DNA of 64,000 nt from Nocardioides sp. SYSU D00038 (GCF_016924665.1 NZ_JAFFJT010000025.1:124001-188000), one strand, 5' to 3'. Counted from the stretch's first letter, positions 27,591 to 36,096 are shown. Notes: a model not told the origin generated them from the letters alone. Made by a program: numbers and translations.

Positions 27591-28592
27591 ATGGCCGACG
27601 TCATCACCACCACCTTCTTCTCCATCCTGGTGGCGGGCTTCCTCGTCGGCGTCGTCGTCGGCCTCACCGGCATGGGCGGCGGCGCGCTGATGACGCCCGC
27701 GCTGATCTTCCTCGGCGTGGGTGAGACCGCGACCGTCGTCACCGCCGACCTCACCGCGGCCGCCGTCTACAAGACCGGCGGCGCGATCGTGCACGCCCGC
27801 GAGGGCTCGCCGAACCTCTCCCTGGCCAAGTGGCTGATCATCGGCTCGGTGCCCACGGCGCTGCTCGGGCCACACCTGGTCGCCGCGTTCACCGACGACG
27901 CCGACGAGCTCGACTACGTGCTCAAGATGGCGATCGGCGCCGCGCTGCTGCTGGCCGCCTCCACCTACGCCCTGCGGCTCTACATCAACCTGCGCCGGGT
28001 CCGCCGCGGCGGCCCGCTGGGCGACCCCGACCCGCGGATCCGGCCGGTGCCGACGCTGCTGGTCGGGATGCTCGGCGGCCTGCTGGTCGGCATCACCAGT
28101 GTGGGCTCCGGGTCGGTGATCATGGTGGCGCTGCTGATGCTCTACCCCGGGCTGTCGGCGGTGAAGCTGGTCGGCACCGACCTGGTGCAGGCTGTGCCGC
28201 TGGTGCTGGCCGCCGCGGTCTCCAACATCGCGCTCAACGGCCTCGACTGGGGCATCACGGTCCCGCTCATCCTCGGGTCGGTGCCGGGCACGCTGCTGGG
28301 CAGCCGGATCGCGCCCCGCGTGCCGCAGTCGGTGATCCGCCGCGGCATCGTCGTGGTGCTGACCATGTCCGGGGTGGCGCTCCTCGACAAGGCCGGCTGG
28401 GCGCCGCTGGGCGAGCACGAGACCCACCCGGTGCTGATCGCCGGGGTCGGCCTGGCGATGGTCGTGCTGGTGCCGTTCGTCTGGGGGCTGCTGCGCCGGG
28501 GCCAGGGCCTGCCCATGTTCGGCGCCCCCACCGTGGCCGAGCTCGAGGGCACCGACGTGCGCTCCCGCCGCGGCAGCGGCGCCCGGAGCTAG
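27591..28592 (+). CDS. TSUP-family (TauE/SafE) anion exporter
   Basis: A 333-residue integral membrane protein with about eight hydrophobic segments and the duplicated TauE motif: VGLTGMGGGALMTPAL in the first half and VGITSVGSGSVIMVALLM in the second. The family moves sulfite, sulfoacetate or other organosulfur anions. Location between the APS kinase fusion and cysDN suggests a sulfur oxyanion substrate (inference). ATG 27591 has GAGGAAG 8 nt upstream. Its 3' end converges on ugd across a poly-G/poly-C tract. Confidence 0.85.
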   Translation: MADVITTTFFSILVAGFLVGVVVGLTGMGGGALMTPALIFLGVGETATVVTADLTAAAVYKTGGAIVHAREGSPNLSLAKWLIIGSVPTALLGPHLVAAFTDDADELDYVLKMAIGAALLLAASTYALRLYINLRRVRRGGPLGDPDPRIRPVPTLLVGMLGGLLVGITSVGSGSVIMVALLMLYPGLSAVKLVGTDLVQAVPLVLAAAVSNIALNGLDWGITVPLILGSVPGTLLGSRIAPRVPQSVIRRGIVVVLTMSGVALLDKAGWAPLGEHETHPVLIAGVGLAMVVLVPFVWGLLRRGQGLPMFGAPTVAELEGTDVRSRRGSGARS

Positions 28593-28611
28593 CGCCTGCC
28601 GACCTGACCGC

Positions 28612-28677
28612 GGGGGGGGGGGGGGGGGGGGGGCGGGCCCCCCCCCCCCCCCGCGGGGGGGGGGGGGGGGGCGGGGG
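28612..28677. other. Poly-G/poly-C homopolymer tracts in a convergent junction
   Basis: G22 (28612-28633), then C, GGG, C15 (28638-28652), GC, G17 (28655-28671), C, G5. The tract lies between two convergent stop codons where a terminator hairpin is expected. It is either an extreme hairpin or a sequencing/assembly artefact. The flanks code cleanly on both sides, so neither gene is affected. Confidence 0.9.
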
Positions 28678-28714
28678 CCTACCGCGCCCCTCCACCCCCC
28701 GCCTCGGCGCGGGG

Positions 28715-30028
28715 TCAGGGGCGGCCGAGGGCCCGGTAGGTCCAGCCGGCGGCCCGCCAGGCCACCGGGTCGAGGCAGTTGCGACCATCGATGAGGGCAG
28801 GCACCGCGACCTGCTCCTTGAGCGCGACCGGGTCGAGCGCGACGTACTCGCGCCACTCGGTCAGCAGCACCACCAGGTCGGCGTCGGCGACGGCCTCCTC
28901 GACCGTGTCGACGCAGGTCAGGTCGGGGAACTTCTTCCGCGCGTTGTCCATGGCCTGGGGGTCGGTCACCCGCACCACCGCGCCCTGCACCTGCATCCGC
29001 GAGGCGACGTCGAGGGCCGGGGAGTCGCGGATGTCGTCGCTGTCGGGCTTGAACGCCGCGCCGAGCACCGCGATCCGGCGGCCGACGATGGAGCCGCCGG
29101 AGACCTCGCGGGCCAGGTCGATCATCCGTGCCCGGCGGCGGAGGTTGATGGCGTCGACCTCCTGCAGGAAGGTCAGCGCCTGGTCGACCCCGAGCTCGCC
29201 GGCGCGCGCCATGAAGGCCCGGATGTCCTTGGGCAGGCAGCCACCGCCGAAGCCGACGCCGGCGTTGAGGAAGCGGCGGCCGATCCGGGCGTCGTGGCCG
29301 ATGGCGTCGGCCAGGCTCGTCACGTCGGCGCCGGTGGCCTCGCACAGCTCGGCCATGGCGTTGATGAAGGAGATCTTGGTGGCCAGGAACGAGTTGGCCG
29401 CGACCTTCACCAGCTGGGCGGTCGCGAGGTCGGTCTCGACCTTGGGCGTGCCGTCGGCGAGCGCGCTGCGGTAGATCTCGTCGAGCACCCCGGCGGCGCG
29501 GTGGCCGGCGTCGGTGTCCTCGAACCCGTAGACGAACCGGTCGGGGTGGAGGGTGTCCTGCACGGCGAAGCCCTCGCGGAGGAACTCGGGGTTCCAGAGC
29601 AGCTCGGCACCGGGCTGGGCCTCGTGGACCTGCTCCGAGATCGTCTCGGCGGTGCCGACCGGCACCGTGGACTTGCCGACCACGACGTCGCCGGGCTTGA
29701 GGATCGGGAGGAGGGTCTCGGTGACCGCCCGCACGAAGGTGAGGTCGGCGGCGTTCTCGCCCTGCTTCTGGGGCGTGCCGACGCAGATGAAGTGGACGAC
29801 CGCGTCGGCGGCACGGCTGGCGTCGGTGGTGAACTCGAGCCGGCCGCTGGCCAGCGCCTCCTCGAGCAGCTCCGGCAGGCCCGGCTCGTGGAACGGCGCG
29901 CGGCCGGCGGAGAGCTGGGCGACCTGCTCCTCGAGGACGTCGATGCCGATGACGTCGTGACCCAGCTTGGCCATGCACGCGGCGTGGACCGCTCCGAGGT
30001 AGCCGCAGCCGAAGACAGAGATCTTCAT
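28715..30028 (-). CDS. ugd: UDP-glucose 6-dehydrogenase
   Basis: A 437-residue NAD-dependent enzyme oxidising UDP-glucose to UDP-glucuronate. N-terminal MKISVFGCGYLGAVHAACMA is the Rossmann fold, VGKSTVPVGTAETI and FLATKISFINAMAELCE follow, and GVGFGGGCLPKDIRAFM holds the catalytic Cys. The C-terminal UDP-binding domain has LGAAFKPDSDDIRDSPALDV. ATG 30028 lies 7 nt from a TAGACT -10 box (leaderless). Together with uxs at 40.7 kb it gives UDP-xylose. Confidence 0.95.
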   Translation of the reverse strand: MKISVFGCGYLGAVHAACMAKLGHDVIGIDVLEEQVAQLSAGRAPFHEPGLPELLEEALASGRLEFTTDASRAADAVVHFICVGTPQKQGENAADLTFVRAVTETLLPILKPGDVVVGKSTVPVGTAETISEQVHEAQPGAELLWNPEFLREGFAVQDTLHPDRFVYGFEDTDAGHRAAGVLDEIYRSALADGTPKVETDLATAQLVKVAANSFLATKISFINAMAELCEATGADVTSLADAIGHDARIGRRFLNAGVGFGGGCLPKDIRAFMARAGELGVDQALTFLQEVDAINLRRRARMIDLAREVSGGSIVGRRIAVLGAAFKPDSDDIRDSPALDVASRMQVQGAVVRVTDPQAMDNARKKFPDLTCVDTVEEAVADADLVVLLTEWREYVALDPVALKEQVAVPALIDGRNCLDPVAWRAAGWTYRALGRP

Positions 30029-30035
30029 GCCGGGG

Positions 30036-30041
30036 AGTCTA
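30036..30041 (-). promoter_or_regulatory. -10 box TAGACT of leaderless ugd
   Basis: Reverse-strand TAGACT, then CCCCGGC (7 nt), then ATG 30028. Confidence 0.6.
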
Positions 30042-30149
30042 GGGGTGCGCGCCGGGCCGGCCCGCGGCTGGACGGGTTTCGCCGCCACGTCGGGCGCGGG
30101 CTAGTCTGTCGGTTGGTTTTCCCCCGAGCAGAAGGTCCGTCGACGCGTC

Positions 30150-31064
30150 ATGACCGCAACCCATTCCGACTACCGGCTGAGTCAGCTCGACCAGCTGGAG
30201 GCGGAGTCGATCCACATCTTCCGTGAGGTCGCCGCCGAGTTCGAGAAGCCCGTCCTGATGTTCTCGGGGGGCAAGGACTCGATCGTGATGATGCGCCTCG
30301 CCGAGAAGGCCTTCTTCCCGGCGAAGATCCCGTTCCCGGTGCTGCAGGTCGACACCGGCTACGACTTCCCCGAGGTGCTGGCCTGCCGCGACAACTGGGT
30401 CAACCGCCTCGGCGTGCGCCTGGTGGTCGCGTCGGTCGAGGAGGCGATCGCCAACGGCATCGTCGTCGACGACGGCAAGACCAGCCGCAACCGGCTCCAG
30501 ATCGGCACCCTGCTCCACGCCCTCGAGGAGGGTGGCTTCACCGCCGCCTTCGGCGGTGGGCGCCGTGACGAGGAGAAGGCACGCGCCAAGGAGCGCGTCT
30601 ACTCCCACCGCGACGAGTTCGGGCAGTGGGACCCGAAGATGCAGCGCCCCGAGCTGTGGAGCCTCTACAACGGGCGGATCCACGAGGGCGAGCACATGCG
30701 GATCTTCCCGATCTCCAACTGGACCGAGCTGGACATCTGGGACTACATCGGCCGCGAGGGCATCGAGATCCCCTCCATCTACTTCTCCCACCAGCGCCGG
30801 GTCTTCGAGCGCGACGGGATGCTGCTCACGGAGAGCGAGTTCAACCCGACCCGTCCCGGCGAGGAGGCCAGCGAGCGGACCGTGCGGTTCCGCACCGTCG
30901 GCGACCTCACGCTGACCGGCTGCGTCGAGAGCACCGCCTCCACCATCGACGAGATCATCGCGGAGGTCGCCGTGGCCCGGGTCACCGAGCGCGGCGCGAC
31001 CCGAGGGGACGACCGGTTCTCCGAGGCCGCCATGGAGGACAGGAAGAAGGAGGGCTACTTCTGA
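30150..31064 (+). CDS. cysD: Sulfate adenylyltransferase subunit 2
   Basis: A 304-residue ATP pyrophosphatase subunit that makes APS from sulfate and ATP with CysN. The PP-loop is PVLMFSGGKDSIVMMRLAEK, followed by FPVLQVDTGYDFPEV, GGGRRDEEKARAKER and NWTELDIWDYI. The C-terminal RDDRF-like region is present. ATG 30150 has AGAAGG about 15 nt upstream and a TAGTCT -10 near 30100, giving a 5' leader of roughly 40 nt. Its stop overlaps cysN by 1 nt (TGATG). Confidence 0.95.
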   Translation: MTATHSDYRLSQLDQLEAESIHIFREVAAEFEKPVLMFSGGKDSIVMMRLAEKAFFPAKIPFPVLQVDTGYDFPEVLACRDNWVNRLGVRLVVASVEEAIANGIVVDDGKTSRNRLQIGTLLHALEEGGFTAAFGGGRRDEEKARAKERVYSHRDEFGQWDPKMQRPELWSLYNGRIHEGEHMRIFPISNWTELDIWDYIGREGIEIPSIYFSHQRRVFERDGMLLTESEFNPTRPGEEASERTVRFRTVGDLTLTGCVESTASTIDEIIAEVAVARVTERGATRGDDRFSEAAMEDRKKEGYF

Positions 31065-32356
31065 TGTCCACCACCAGCTCCGCGAACACCAACCAGGGGA
31101 TCGGCATGGACCTGCTGCGCTTCGCCACGGCCGGCTCGGTCGACGACGGCAAGTCCACGCTCATCGGACGGCTGCTGCTCGACTCCAAGGCGATCTTCGA
31201 GGACCAGCTCGAGGCCGTCGAGGCCACCAGCCAGTCCAAGGGCCACGACTACACCGACCTGTCGCTGCTGACCGACGGACTCCGCTCCGAGCGCGAGCAG
31301 GGCATCACCATCGATGTGGCCTACCGCTACTTCGCCACGCCCAACCGCAAGTTCATCATCGCCGACACCCCCGGCCACGTGCAGTACACCCGCAACATGG
31401 TCACCGGCGCCTCGACCGCCGACCTCGGCCTGGTGCTGGTCGACGCCCGCCAGGGCCTCACCGAGCAGTCACGCCGCCACGCGGTGCTGCTCTCGCTGCT
31501 GCGGGTCCCCCACCTCGTGCTGGCCGTGAACAAGATGGACCTCGTCGACTTCTCCCAGGAGGTCTACGACCGGATCCACGCGGAGTTCACCCAGTTCGCC
31601 ACCAAGCTCAACATCCCCGACCTCGAGGTCATCCCGATCTCGGCGCTGCAGGGCGACAACGTCGTCGAGCGGTCGGAGAACATGGCGTGGTACTCGGGTC
31701 CGACGCTGATGCACCACCTCGAGCACGTGCACGTGGCCTCCGACCGCGACCTGGTCGACGTCCGCTTCCCCGTGCAGTACGTCGTGCGCCCCAAGTCCGA
31801 CGAGCACCACGACTACCGCGGCTACGCCGGCCAGGTCGCCGGCGGGGTCCTCAAGCCCGGCGACGAGGTCGTCGTGCTGCCCTCGGGCATGACCTCGAGG
31901 ATCGCCGGCATCGACCTCTTCGACAAGGAGATCTCGGAGGCGTTCCCGCCCATGTCGGTGACCATCCGCCTCGAGGACGACGTCGACGTCTCGCGCGGCG
32001 ACATGATCGCCCGGGTCAACAACGCCCCCAAGCCGAGCCAGGACATCGACGCGATGGTCTGCTGGATGACCACCACGCCGCTGCACCCGCGCCAGAAGCT
32101 GGCCATCAAGCACACCACCCGGTCGGCCCGGGTGCTGGTGAAGGACATCCAGTACCGCCTGGACGTCAACACCCTCCACCGCGACCAGGACACCAAGGAG
32201 CTCGGTCTCAACGAGATCGGCCGGGTGCAGCTGCGCACGACCATGCCGCTGCTCTGCGACCCCTACTCGCAGAACCGCACCACCGGCTCGTTCATCCTCA
32301 TCGACGAGGCGACGGGCGTCACCGTGGGTGCCGGCATGATCAACTCGGGCAGCTGA
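31064..32356 (+). CDS. cysN: Sulfate adenylyltransferase subunit 1 (GTPase)
   Basis: A 430-residue EF-Tu-like GTPase that drives APS formation by CysD. Motifs: ATAGSVDDGKSTLIGRLLLD (Walker A), REQGITIDVAYRYF (switch I), ADTPGHVQYTRNM (G3), and VNKMDLVDF (G4). It lacks the fused CysC domain found in some actinobacterial CysN proteins, in keeping with the separate APS kinase fusion upstream. No sulfite or PAPS reductase gene accompanies it here, so the APS may serve sulfation. Confidence 0.95.
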   Translation: MSTTSSANTNQGIGMDLLRFATAGSVDDGKSTLIGRLLLDSKAIFEDQLEAVEATSQSKGHDYTDLSLLTDGLRSEREQGITIDVAYRYFATPNRKFIIADTPGHVQYTRNMVTGASTADLGLVLVDARQGLTEQSRRHAVLLSLLRVPHLVLAVNKMDLVDFSQEVYDRIHAEFTQFATKLNIPDLEVIPISALQGDNVVERSENMAWYSGPTLMHHLEHVHVASDRDLVDVRFPVQYVVRPKSDEHHDYRGYAGQVAGGVLKPGDEVVVLPSGMTSRIAGIDLFDKEISEAFPPMSVTIRLEDDVDVSRGDMIARVNNAPKPSQDIDAMVCWMTTTPLHPRQKLAIKHTTRSARVLVKDIQYRLDVNTLHRDQDTKELGLNEIGRVQLRTTMPLLCDPYSQNRTTGSFILIDEATGVTVGAGMINSGS

Positions 32357-32384
32357 GAACCCCGCGGTGACCCCGGGACTCACC

Positions 32385-32390
32385 TAGAGT
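32385..32390 (+). promoter_or_regulatory. -10 box TAGAGT of leaderless LCP gene
   Basis: TAGAGT is followed by GACCAC (6 nt) and GTG 32397, so the LCP gene can be transcribed apart from cysDN. Confidence 0.55.
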
Positions 32391-32396
32391 GACCAC

Positions 32397-33485
32397 GTGA
32401 CCAACGTCCTCGACTCGGGGCTCACCGAGATCCCGACGCCGCGACGCAAGCGGATCACCCGCTGGCACAAGGTGAAGCGGTGGTTCCGCAACCACCGGGC
32501 GTTGTCGATCATCTTCGCGGTCGTGGGCGTGCTGCTGCTCATCGTGCTGCTGTGGCTGCTCTGGCTGATGAGCAAGCTGGGCGACATCCAGCGCTTCCCG
32601 CTCGACCTCGACGACCGGCCCCCGAGCCTGGCCGGCACCACGATCCTGCTGGCCGGCATCGACGACCCCGAGCGTCGCGAGGACCTCTTCGACATGCTCG
32701 AGTCGGGCGAGTGGGAGCAGGGCGAGTTCCGCAGCGACGCGATCATGCTGCTGCACATCAACACCGACTTCCGCTCCGCCCAGCTGATCTCCATCCCGCG
32801 CGACTCCTACGTCAACGTCGAGGGCTACGGCAAGACCAAGATCAACGCGTCGTTCTCCTACGGCGGCCCGTCGCTGCTGACCAAGGCGGTCGAGGACCTC
32901 ACCAAGGTGCGGGTCGACCACGTGATGGTCATCGACTTCACCCACTTCGCAGACCTCGCCGACACCCTCGGCGGCGTCAAGGTCAACATCCCCACCGGCG
33001 GCACCGACCCCACCGGCTTCACCTGGGAGCCCGGCCCGGTGACGCTGCGCGGCGAGTCGGCCGTCTACTACGTGCGGGCCCGCTACAACCTGCCGCGCGG
33101 CGACTTCGACCGCGTGCAGCGTCAGCAGAACTTCCTGCGCGCCGTCCTCAACCAGGTGCGCAGCCGCAGGATCCTCGCCAACCCGTTCAAGATCAGCGAG
33201 CTGGTCACCGAGCTCAGCGACCTGGTGGCCGTCGACGAGTCGTTCACACCCGGCAAGATGCGCAGCCTCGCGATCTCGTCGCGCAACCTGCGCCCCGCCG
33301 TGATCCGGTTCGCGACCGTGCCCTACACCGGCACCCCGACCATCGACGGCGCCAGCGTCGTCACCCTCGACATCCGCGCCACCCGCGAGATGATGGGCGC
33401 CATGGCGCGCGACCAGTTCGAGGTCTGGCTCGCCAACGCCGGCGACGGCGTCGACCAGCTCCCGGACGCCGCCCAGGTCGACTGA
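32397..33485 (+). CDS. LytR-CpsA-Psr (LCP) family glycopolymer transferase
   Basis: A 362-residue membrane-anchored protein: a cytoplasmic basic N-terminus, one membrane segment at ~38-60 (IIFAVVGVLLLIVLLWLLWL), then an extracellular LCP domain. Visible motifs are FRSDAIMLLHINTDFRSAQL, ISIPRDSYVNVEGYGKTKIN, VDHVMVIDFTHFADLADTLG, and the arginine-rich VRARYNLPRGDFDRVQRQQ, all typical lipid-pyrophosphate contacts. LCP enzymes move lipid-linked glycopolymers to peptidoglycan, so this protein could anchor the locus polysaccharide. It ends at a convergent repeat block. Confidence 0.9.
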   Translation: MTNVLDSGLTEIPTPRRKRITRWHKVKRWFRNHRALSIIFAVVGVLLLIVLLWLLWLMSKLGDIQRFPLDLDDRPPSLAGTTILLAGIDDPERREDLFDMLESGEWEQGEFRSDAIMLLHINTDFRSAQLISIPRDSYVNVEGYGKTKINASFSYGGPSLLTKAVEDLTKVRVDHVMVIDFTHFADLADTLGGVKVNIPTGGTDPTGFTWEPGPVTLRGESAVYYVRARYNLPRGDFDRVQRQQNFLRAVLNQVRSRRILANPFKISELVTELSDLVAVDESFTPGKMRSLAISSRNLRPAVIRFATVPYTGTPTIDGASVVTLDIRATREMMGAMARDQFEVWLANAGDGVDQLPDAAQVD

Positions 33486-33499
33486 CACCCTGGTCCCCG

Positions 33500-34140
33500 G
33501 GGGAGACGGGAGGGTTCTCGTCGTACGGGGTCTCGAGGCTCGTCGCCAGTCGAGACCTCCGCACCCGAACGCCGACCGTCCCTGGCGCAGGGCTCTCGTC
33601 CCACCGGGTTTCGAGACAGGCGTTCCACGCCTTCCTCAACCAGCGGTGGCCTGCCGGTGGTTGAGGAAGTTGCGCTAGCAACTGTCTCGAAACCCCCGCC
33701 TGCCGAGCGCCCTCCGGTGGGAACGGGAGGGCTCTCGCCGCACCGGGTCTCGACGACGCTCGCTGCTCGACCAGCGGTGCGCGCCCGTCCGCTCGCCGGA
33801 GTGCCGCGCCGCCGGCACGGAGGCGGCGGAGCGACGGGCGTCGTTCGGCACGTAGACGGCGGCGTGGCGCCGCAGCGAGCACGGGGAACCGCAGGGCAGC
33901 GTCCGGCGACACGGCAACGAGTGCTGAACGACGTCCGGCGCGCAGCAGCCGCAGCGCCCACCCACGCGCGGCACCCCGCACCCACCCCCACCCACAGTCA
34001 CCACCCGGCCGGATCACACAGGCCCGCGGTCCAGCACCCACCCGAGCCCCGTCCCCGGAGTCGCCAGGCAACGGAAGGCGTCCGGCTCACCGGGTCTCGT
34101 CGACGCTCGCTGGCGCTCGCTGCTCGACCAGCGGGACGCA
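33500..34140. repeat. Repeat block 3: hairpin modules plus one inverted long module
   Basis: A convergent gap without a gene. It holds modules at 33607-33641 (stem AGGCG/CGCCT) and 33659-33694 (AGTTGC-GCTA-GCAACT), then a reverse-strand long module, then a further GGTC...GACC module to about 34134. Confidence 0.85.
33773..34066 (-). repeat. Long repeat module, copy 4 (inverted)
   Basis: Reverse complement of the long module of block 2, including the landmark CGTTCAGCACTCGTTGCCGT with one change. It is flanked by hairpin modules on both sides. Confidence 0.8.
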
Positions 34141-34178
34141 GAACGGCCCGCCCGGACCGAGGTCCGGGCGGGCCGTTC
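34141..34178 (-). terminator. Strong terminator of the sulfur operon
   Basis: GAACGGCCCGCCCGGACC (34141-34158) and GGTCCGGGCGGGCCGTTC (34161-34178) form a perfect 18-bp inverted repeat with almost no loop, 12 bp from the DUF1416 stop. Confidence 0.85.
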
Positions 34179-34190
34179 GTGGCGAGCGGG

Positions 34191-34490
34191 TCAGCCGATG
34201 GGGATGACCACCTCGGCGACGTTGCCCACCGAGGCCTGGACCTTGCGGTCCACGGGGTCGGCCTTGGGGGCGAGGGTCCGCAGCGTCCACTGCCCCTCGC
34301 CGGCGAAGAACCGGAAGTGACCGGTGGCCGACGTCGGCACCTCGGCGGTGAACTCACCGCTGCTGTCGAGCAGGCGCACGTAGGCGTTGCCCACCGGCTC
34401 GCCGTCCCGGAGCACCTGCCCCTGCACGACGGCCTCCTTGGCCACGTTCACACCGTCGAGCGAAAGCCCGCCCTGGGTCGCACCGCACAT
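34191..34490 (-). CDS. DUF1416 protein (SseC-like)
   Basis: A 99-residue protein with the SseC hallmarks: N-terminal MCGATQGGLSLDGVNVAKEA, then AYVRLLDSSGEFTAEV and SATGHFRFFAGEGQWTLR, a transthyretin-like beta-sandwich. In mycobacteria sseC follows the thiosulfate sulfurtransferase gene, as here, 28 bp downstream. Exact role unknown; it is linked to sulfur transfer by conserved pairing. Confidence 0.88.
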   Translation of the reverse strand: MCGATQGGLSLDGVNVAKEAVVQGQVLRDGEPVGNAYVRLLDSSGEFTAEVPTSATGHFRFFAGEGQWTLRTLAPKADPVDRKVQASVGNVAEVVIPIG

Positions 34491-34518
34491 GATCGTCGTC
34501 CTTCCGTCTCGCTGCGGC

Positions 34519-35367
34519 TCAGGCCTCGCCGGGCTCGTCGCCGAGGGCGACGGGCACGCCGACGAGGGAGCCGTACTCGGTCCAGGAGCCGTCGTAGTTC
34601 TTGACGTTCTGGTGGCCGAGCAGCTCCTTGAGCACGAACCAGGTGTGCGAGGAGCGCTCGCCGATACGGCACAGGGCGATGGTGTCCTTGCTGTCGTCGA
34701 GGCCGGCGGCGCCGTAGATCTCGCGGAGCTCGTCGTCGCTCTTGAAGGTGCCGTCGTCGTTGGCCGCCTTGCTCCACGGCACGTTGATCGAGGTCGGCAC
34801 GTGGCCGGCGCGCTGGGCCTGCTCCTGCGGGAGGTGGGCGGGCGCGAGGAGGCGGCCGGCGTACTCGTCGGGGCTGCGGACGTCGACCAAGTTCTTCACG
34901 CCGATGGCCGCGACGGCCTCGTCGCGGAAGGCGCGGATCGAGTGGTCCTGCTCCTGCGCGGTGTACGACGTCTCGGCGCGGGTCGGCACCTCGTCGGTCA
35001 GCTCGCGGGAGTCGAGCTCCCACTTCTTGCGGCCGCCGTCGAGCAGCTTGACGTCCTGGTGGCCGTAGAGCTTGAAGTACCAGTAGGCGTAGGCGGCGAA
35101 CCAGTTGTTGTTGCCGCCGTAGAGGACGACGGTGTCGTCGTTGCCGACGCCGCGCGACGACAGCAGCGCCTCGAACTGCTCCTTGTTGACGAAGTCGCGG
35201 CGCACCTGGTCCTGCAGGTCCGTGGTCCAGTCGAGCTTGATGGCGCCCCTGATGTGGCCCTTGTCGTAGGCGGTGGTGTCCTCGTCGACCTCGATGAGGA
35301 CCACCTTGTCGTTGTCGAGGTTCTCCTCGACCCACTGGGCGGAGACCAGGCTGTTCTCGCGGCTCAT
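34519..35367 (-). CDS. Thiosulfate sulfurtransferase (rhodanese, SseA/CysA2-like)
   Basis: A 282-residue tandem-rhodanese enzyme that transfers sulfane sulfur. The N-terminal half is structural; the C-terminal half carries the active-site loop IALCRIGERSSHTWFVLKEL with Cys in CRIGER. Other features are LLDGGRKKWELDSRELTDE and NLVDVRSPDEYAGRLLAPAH. ATG 35367 has AAAGG 7 nt upstream. It is the middle gene of DUF4395-sulfurtransferase-DUF1416 behind a Cys-containing leader peptide, suggesting control by cysteine supply. Confidence 0.92.
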   Translation of the reverse strand: MSRENSLVSAQWVEENLDNDKVVLIEVDEDTTAYDKGHIRGAIKLDWTTDLQDQVRRDFVNKEQFEALLSSRGVGNDDTVVLYGGNNNWFAAYAYWYFKLYGHQDVKLLDGGRKKWELDSRELTDEVPTRAETSYTAQEQDHSIRAFRDEAVAAIGVKNLVDVRSPDEYAGRLLAPAHLPQEQAQRAGHVPTSINVPWSKAANDDGTFKSDDELREIYGAAGLDDSKDTIALCRIGERSSHTWFVLKELLGHQNVKNYDGSWTEYGSLVGVPVALGDEPGEA

Positions 35368-35432
35368 GTCGTTACCTTTCTGTCGCACCGCTGTCGGTGC
35401 GGGGTTCTGGGTGGTGGGGATGGGTGCTTCGG

Positions 35433-35894
35433 TCAGGTGGCCGGCGCCAGGCGGCGCAGCAGGAGGTACATCTCGCAGCCCAGGCAGAGCCCGAGGACGG
35501 CGTTGAGGAGGGCGGCGACGAGGGCGAAGCCGGTCGCGACCAGGCCGACGGTGGTGGCCCCGGCGAGGAAGCCTCCGAGCGCCACCGCGGCGAAGGCGAA
35601 CCCGACTGCCTGTGCGAAGCGCGGAGGTGTCGGGTCCTCGAGCTCGACCGGCGCGCCGAGCCGTGGCCGGACCACGCTGCGGAACAGGTGGGCGGTCGGC
35701 GTGTGCTGGACGCCGCGGACGGCGCCGAGCGCGAACAGCGCCGCCTGGACGGCGATCACGACGGTCGCCGCGCCGGTCGGGAGCAGCAGCACGGCGAGGA
35801 GCACGACGGCGGTGACCGCCGCGGTGAACCGGGGACCGCGCGGGTCGATCCCGGCGTCGGTGCCGGTCGGGCTGCCGGACATGGTGGTGGACAT
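35433..35894 (-). CDS. DUF4395 membrane protein
   Basis: A 153-residue membrane protein with about four hydrophobic segments (AAVTAVVLLAVLLLPTGAAT; FAQAVGFAFAAVALGGFLAG; LVATGFALVAALLNAVLGL) and the family ending GLCLGCEMYLLLRR with a CxxC pair. The linker QHTPTAHLFRSVVRPRLG is typical. DUF4395 proteins regularly accompany thiosulfate sulfurtransferases and thioredoxins and may handle sulfur or electrons across the membrane; the mechanism is unknown. ATG 35894 has AGGAG upstream. First full gene of the operon. Confidence 0.85.
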   Translation of the reverse strand: MSTTMSGSPTGTDAGIDPRGPRFTAAVTAVVLLAVLLLPTGAATVVIAVQAALFALGAVRGVQHTPTAHLFRSVVRPRLGAPVELEDPTPPRFAQAVGFAFAAVALGGFLAGATTVGLVATGFALVAALLNAVLGLCLGCEMYLLLRRLAPAT

Positions 35895-35978
35895 GGCTCT
35901 CCTGCTCCTGGACGGTCTGGACGACGGTCCCGGGGCTGACGGCCGGCGCGGGCACGACGATGCGCGCGACGGCTCAGG

Positions 35979-35993
35979 TCCACCGACGGTGGA
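35979..35993 (-). promoter_or_regulatory. Small hairpin after the leader peptide (attenuator candidate)
   Basis: TCCACC-GAC-GGTGGA (35979-35993) forms a 6-bp stem just after the leader peptide stop and before DUF4395. A GGGGCCCC palindrome lies beside it at about 35996-36003. These could form alternative structures that depend on leader translation (inference). Confidence 0.35.
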
Positions 35994-36005
35994 AGGGGCC
36001 CCGGG

Positions 36006-36083
36006 TCAGGAGCGACGACACAGCGACGAGCGGACGCGGCAGTGGTCCACTGCGCGTCGGCGGGTCAGCCAGGTCGTGGTCAT
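36006..36083 (-). CDS. 25-residue Cys/Arg-rich leader peptide of the sulfur operon
   Basis: A tiny gene: ATG 36083 to TGA 36006. The -10 TAGGCT (36091-36096) lies 7 nt upstream, so it would be leaderless. The peptide starts MTTTWLT and continues RRRAVDHCRVRSSLCRRS. The R-R-x-x-x-D-x-C-R-x-x-S-x-x-C-R-R layout matches the actinobacterial putative leader peptides found before sulfur genes. Cys-containing leader peptides are known to give cysteine-responsive attenuation in mycobacteria, including ahead of cysA2-type operons. Slow decoding of its two Cys codons, and Arg codons, could alter the downstream structure (inference). Confidence 0.75.
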   Translation of the reverse strand: MTTTWLTRRRAVDHCRVRSSLCRRS

Positions 36084-36090
36084 GACCCCG

Positions 36091-36096
36091 AGCCTA
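36091..36096 (-). promoter_or_regulatory. -10 box TAGGCT of the leader peptide and sulfur operon
   Basis: Reverse-strand TAGGCT, CGGGGTC (7 nt), then ATG 36083. This is the only good promoter seen ahead of DUF4395-sulfurtransferase-DUF1416. Confidence 0.6.

Noticed and set aside
24638..27724. Very long forward frame spanning asparaginase and the cysC fusion
   Set aside because: It crosses two genes on opposite strands and their promoters and has no recognisable domain.
30040..30150. A second Cys-type leader peptide before cysDN
   Set aside because: I found no short frame with the RR...CR...CRR pattern and no start codon close to the TAGTCT box.
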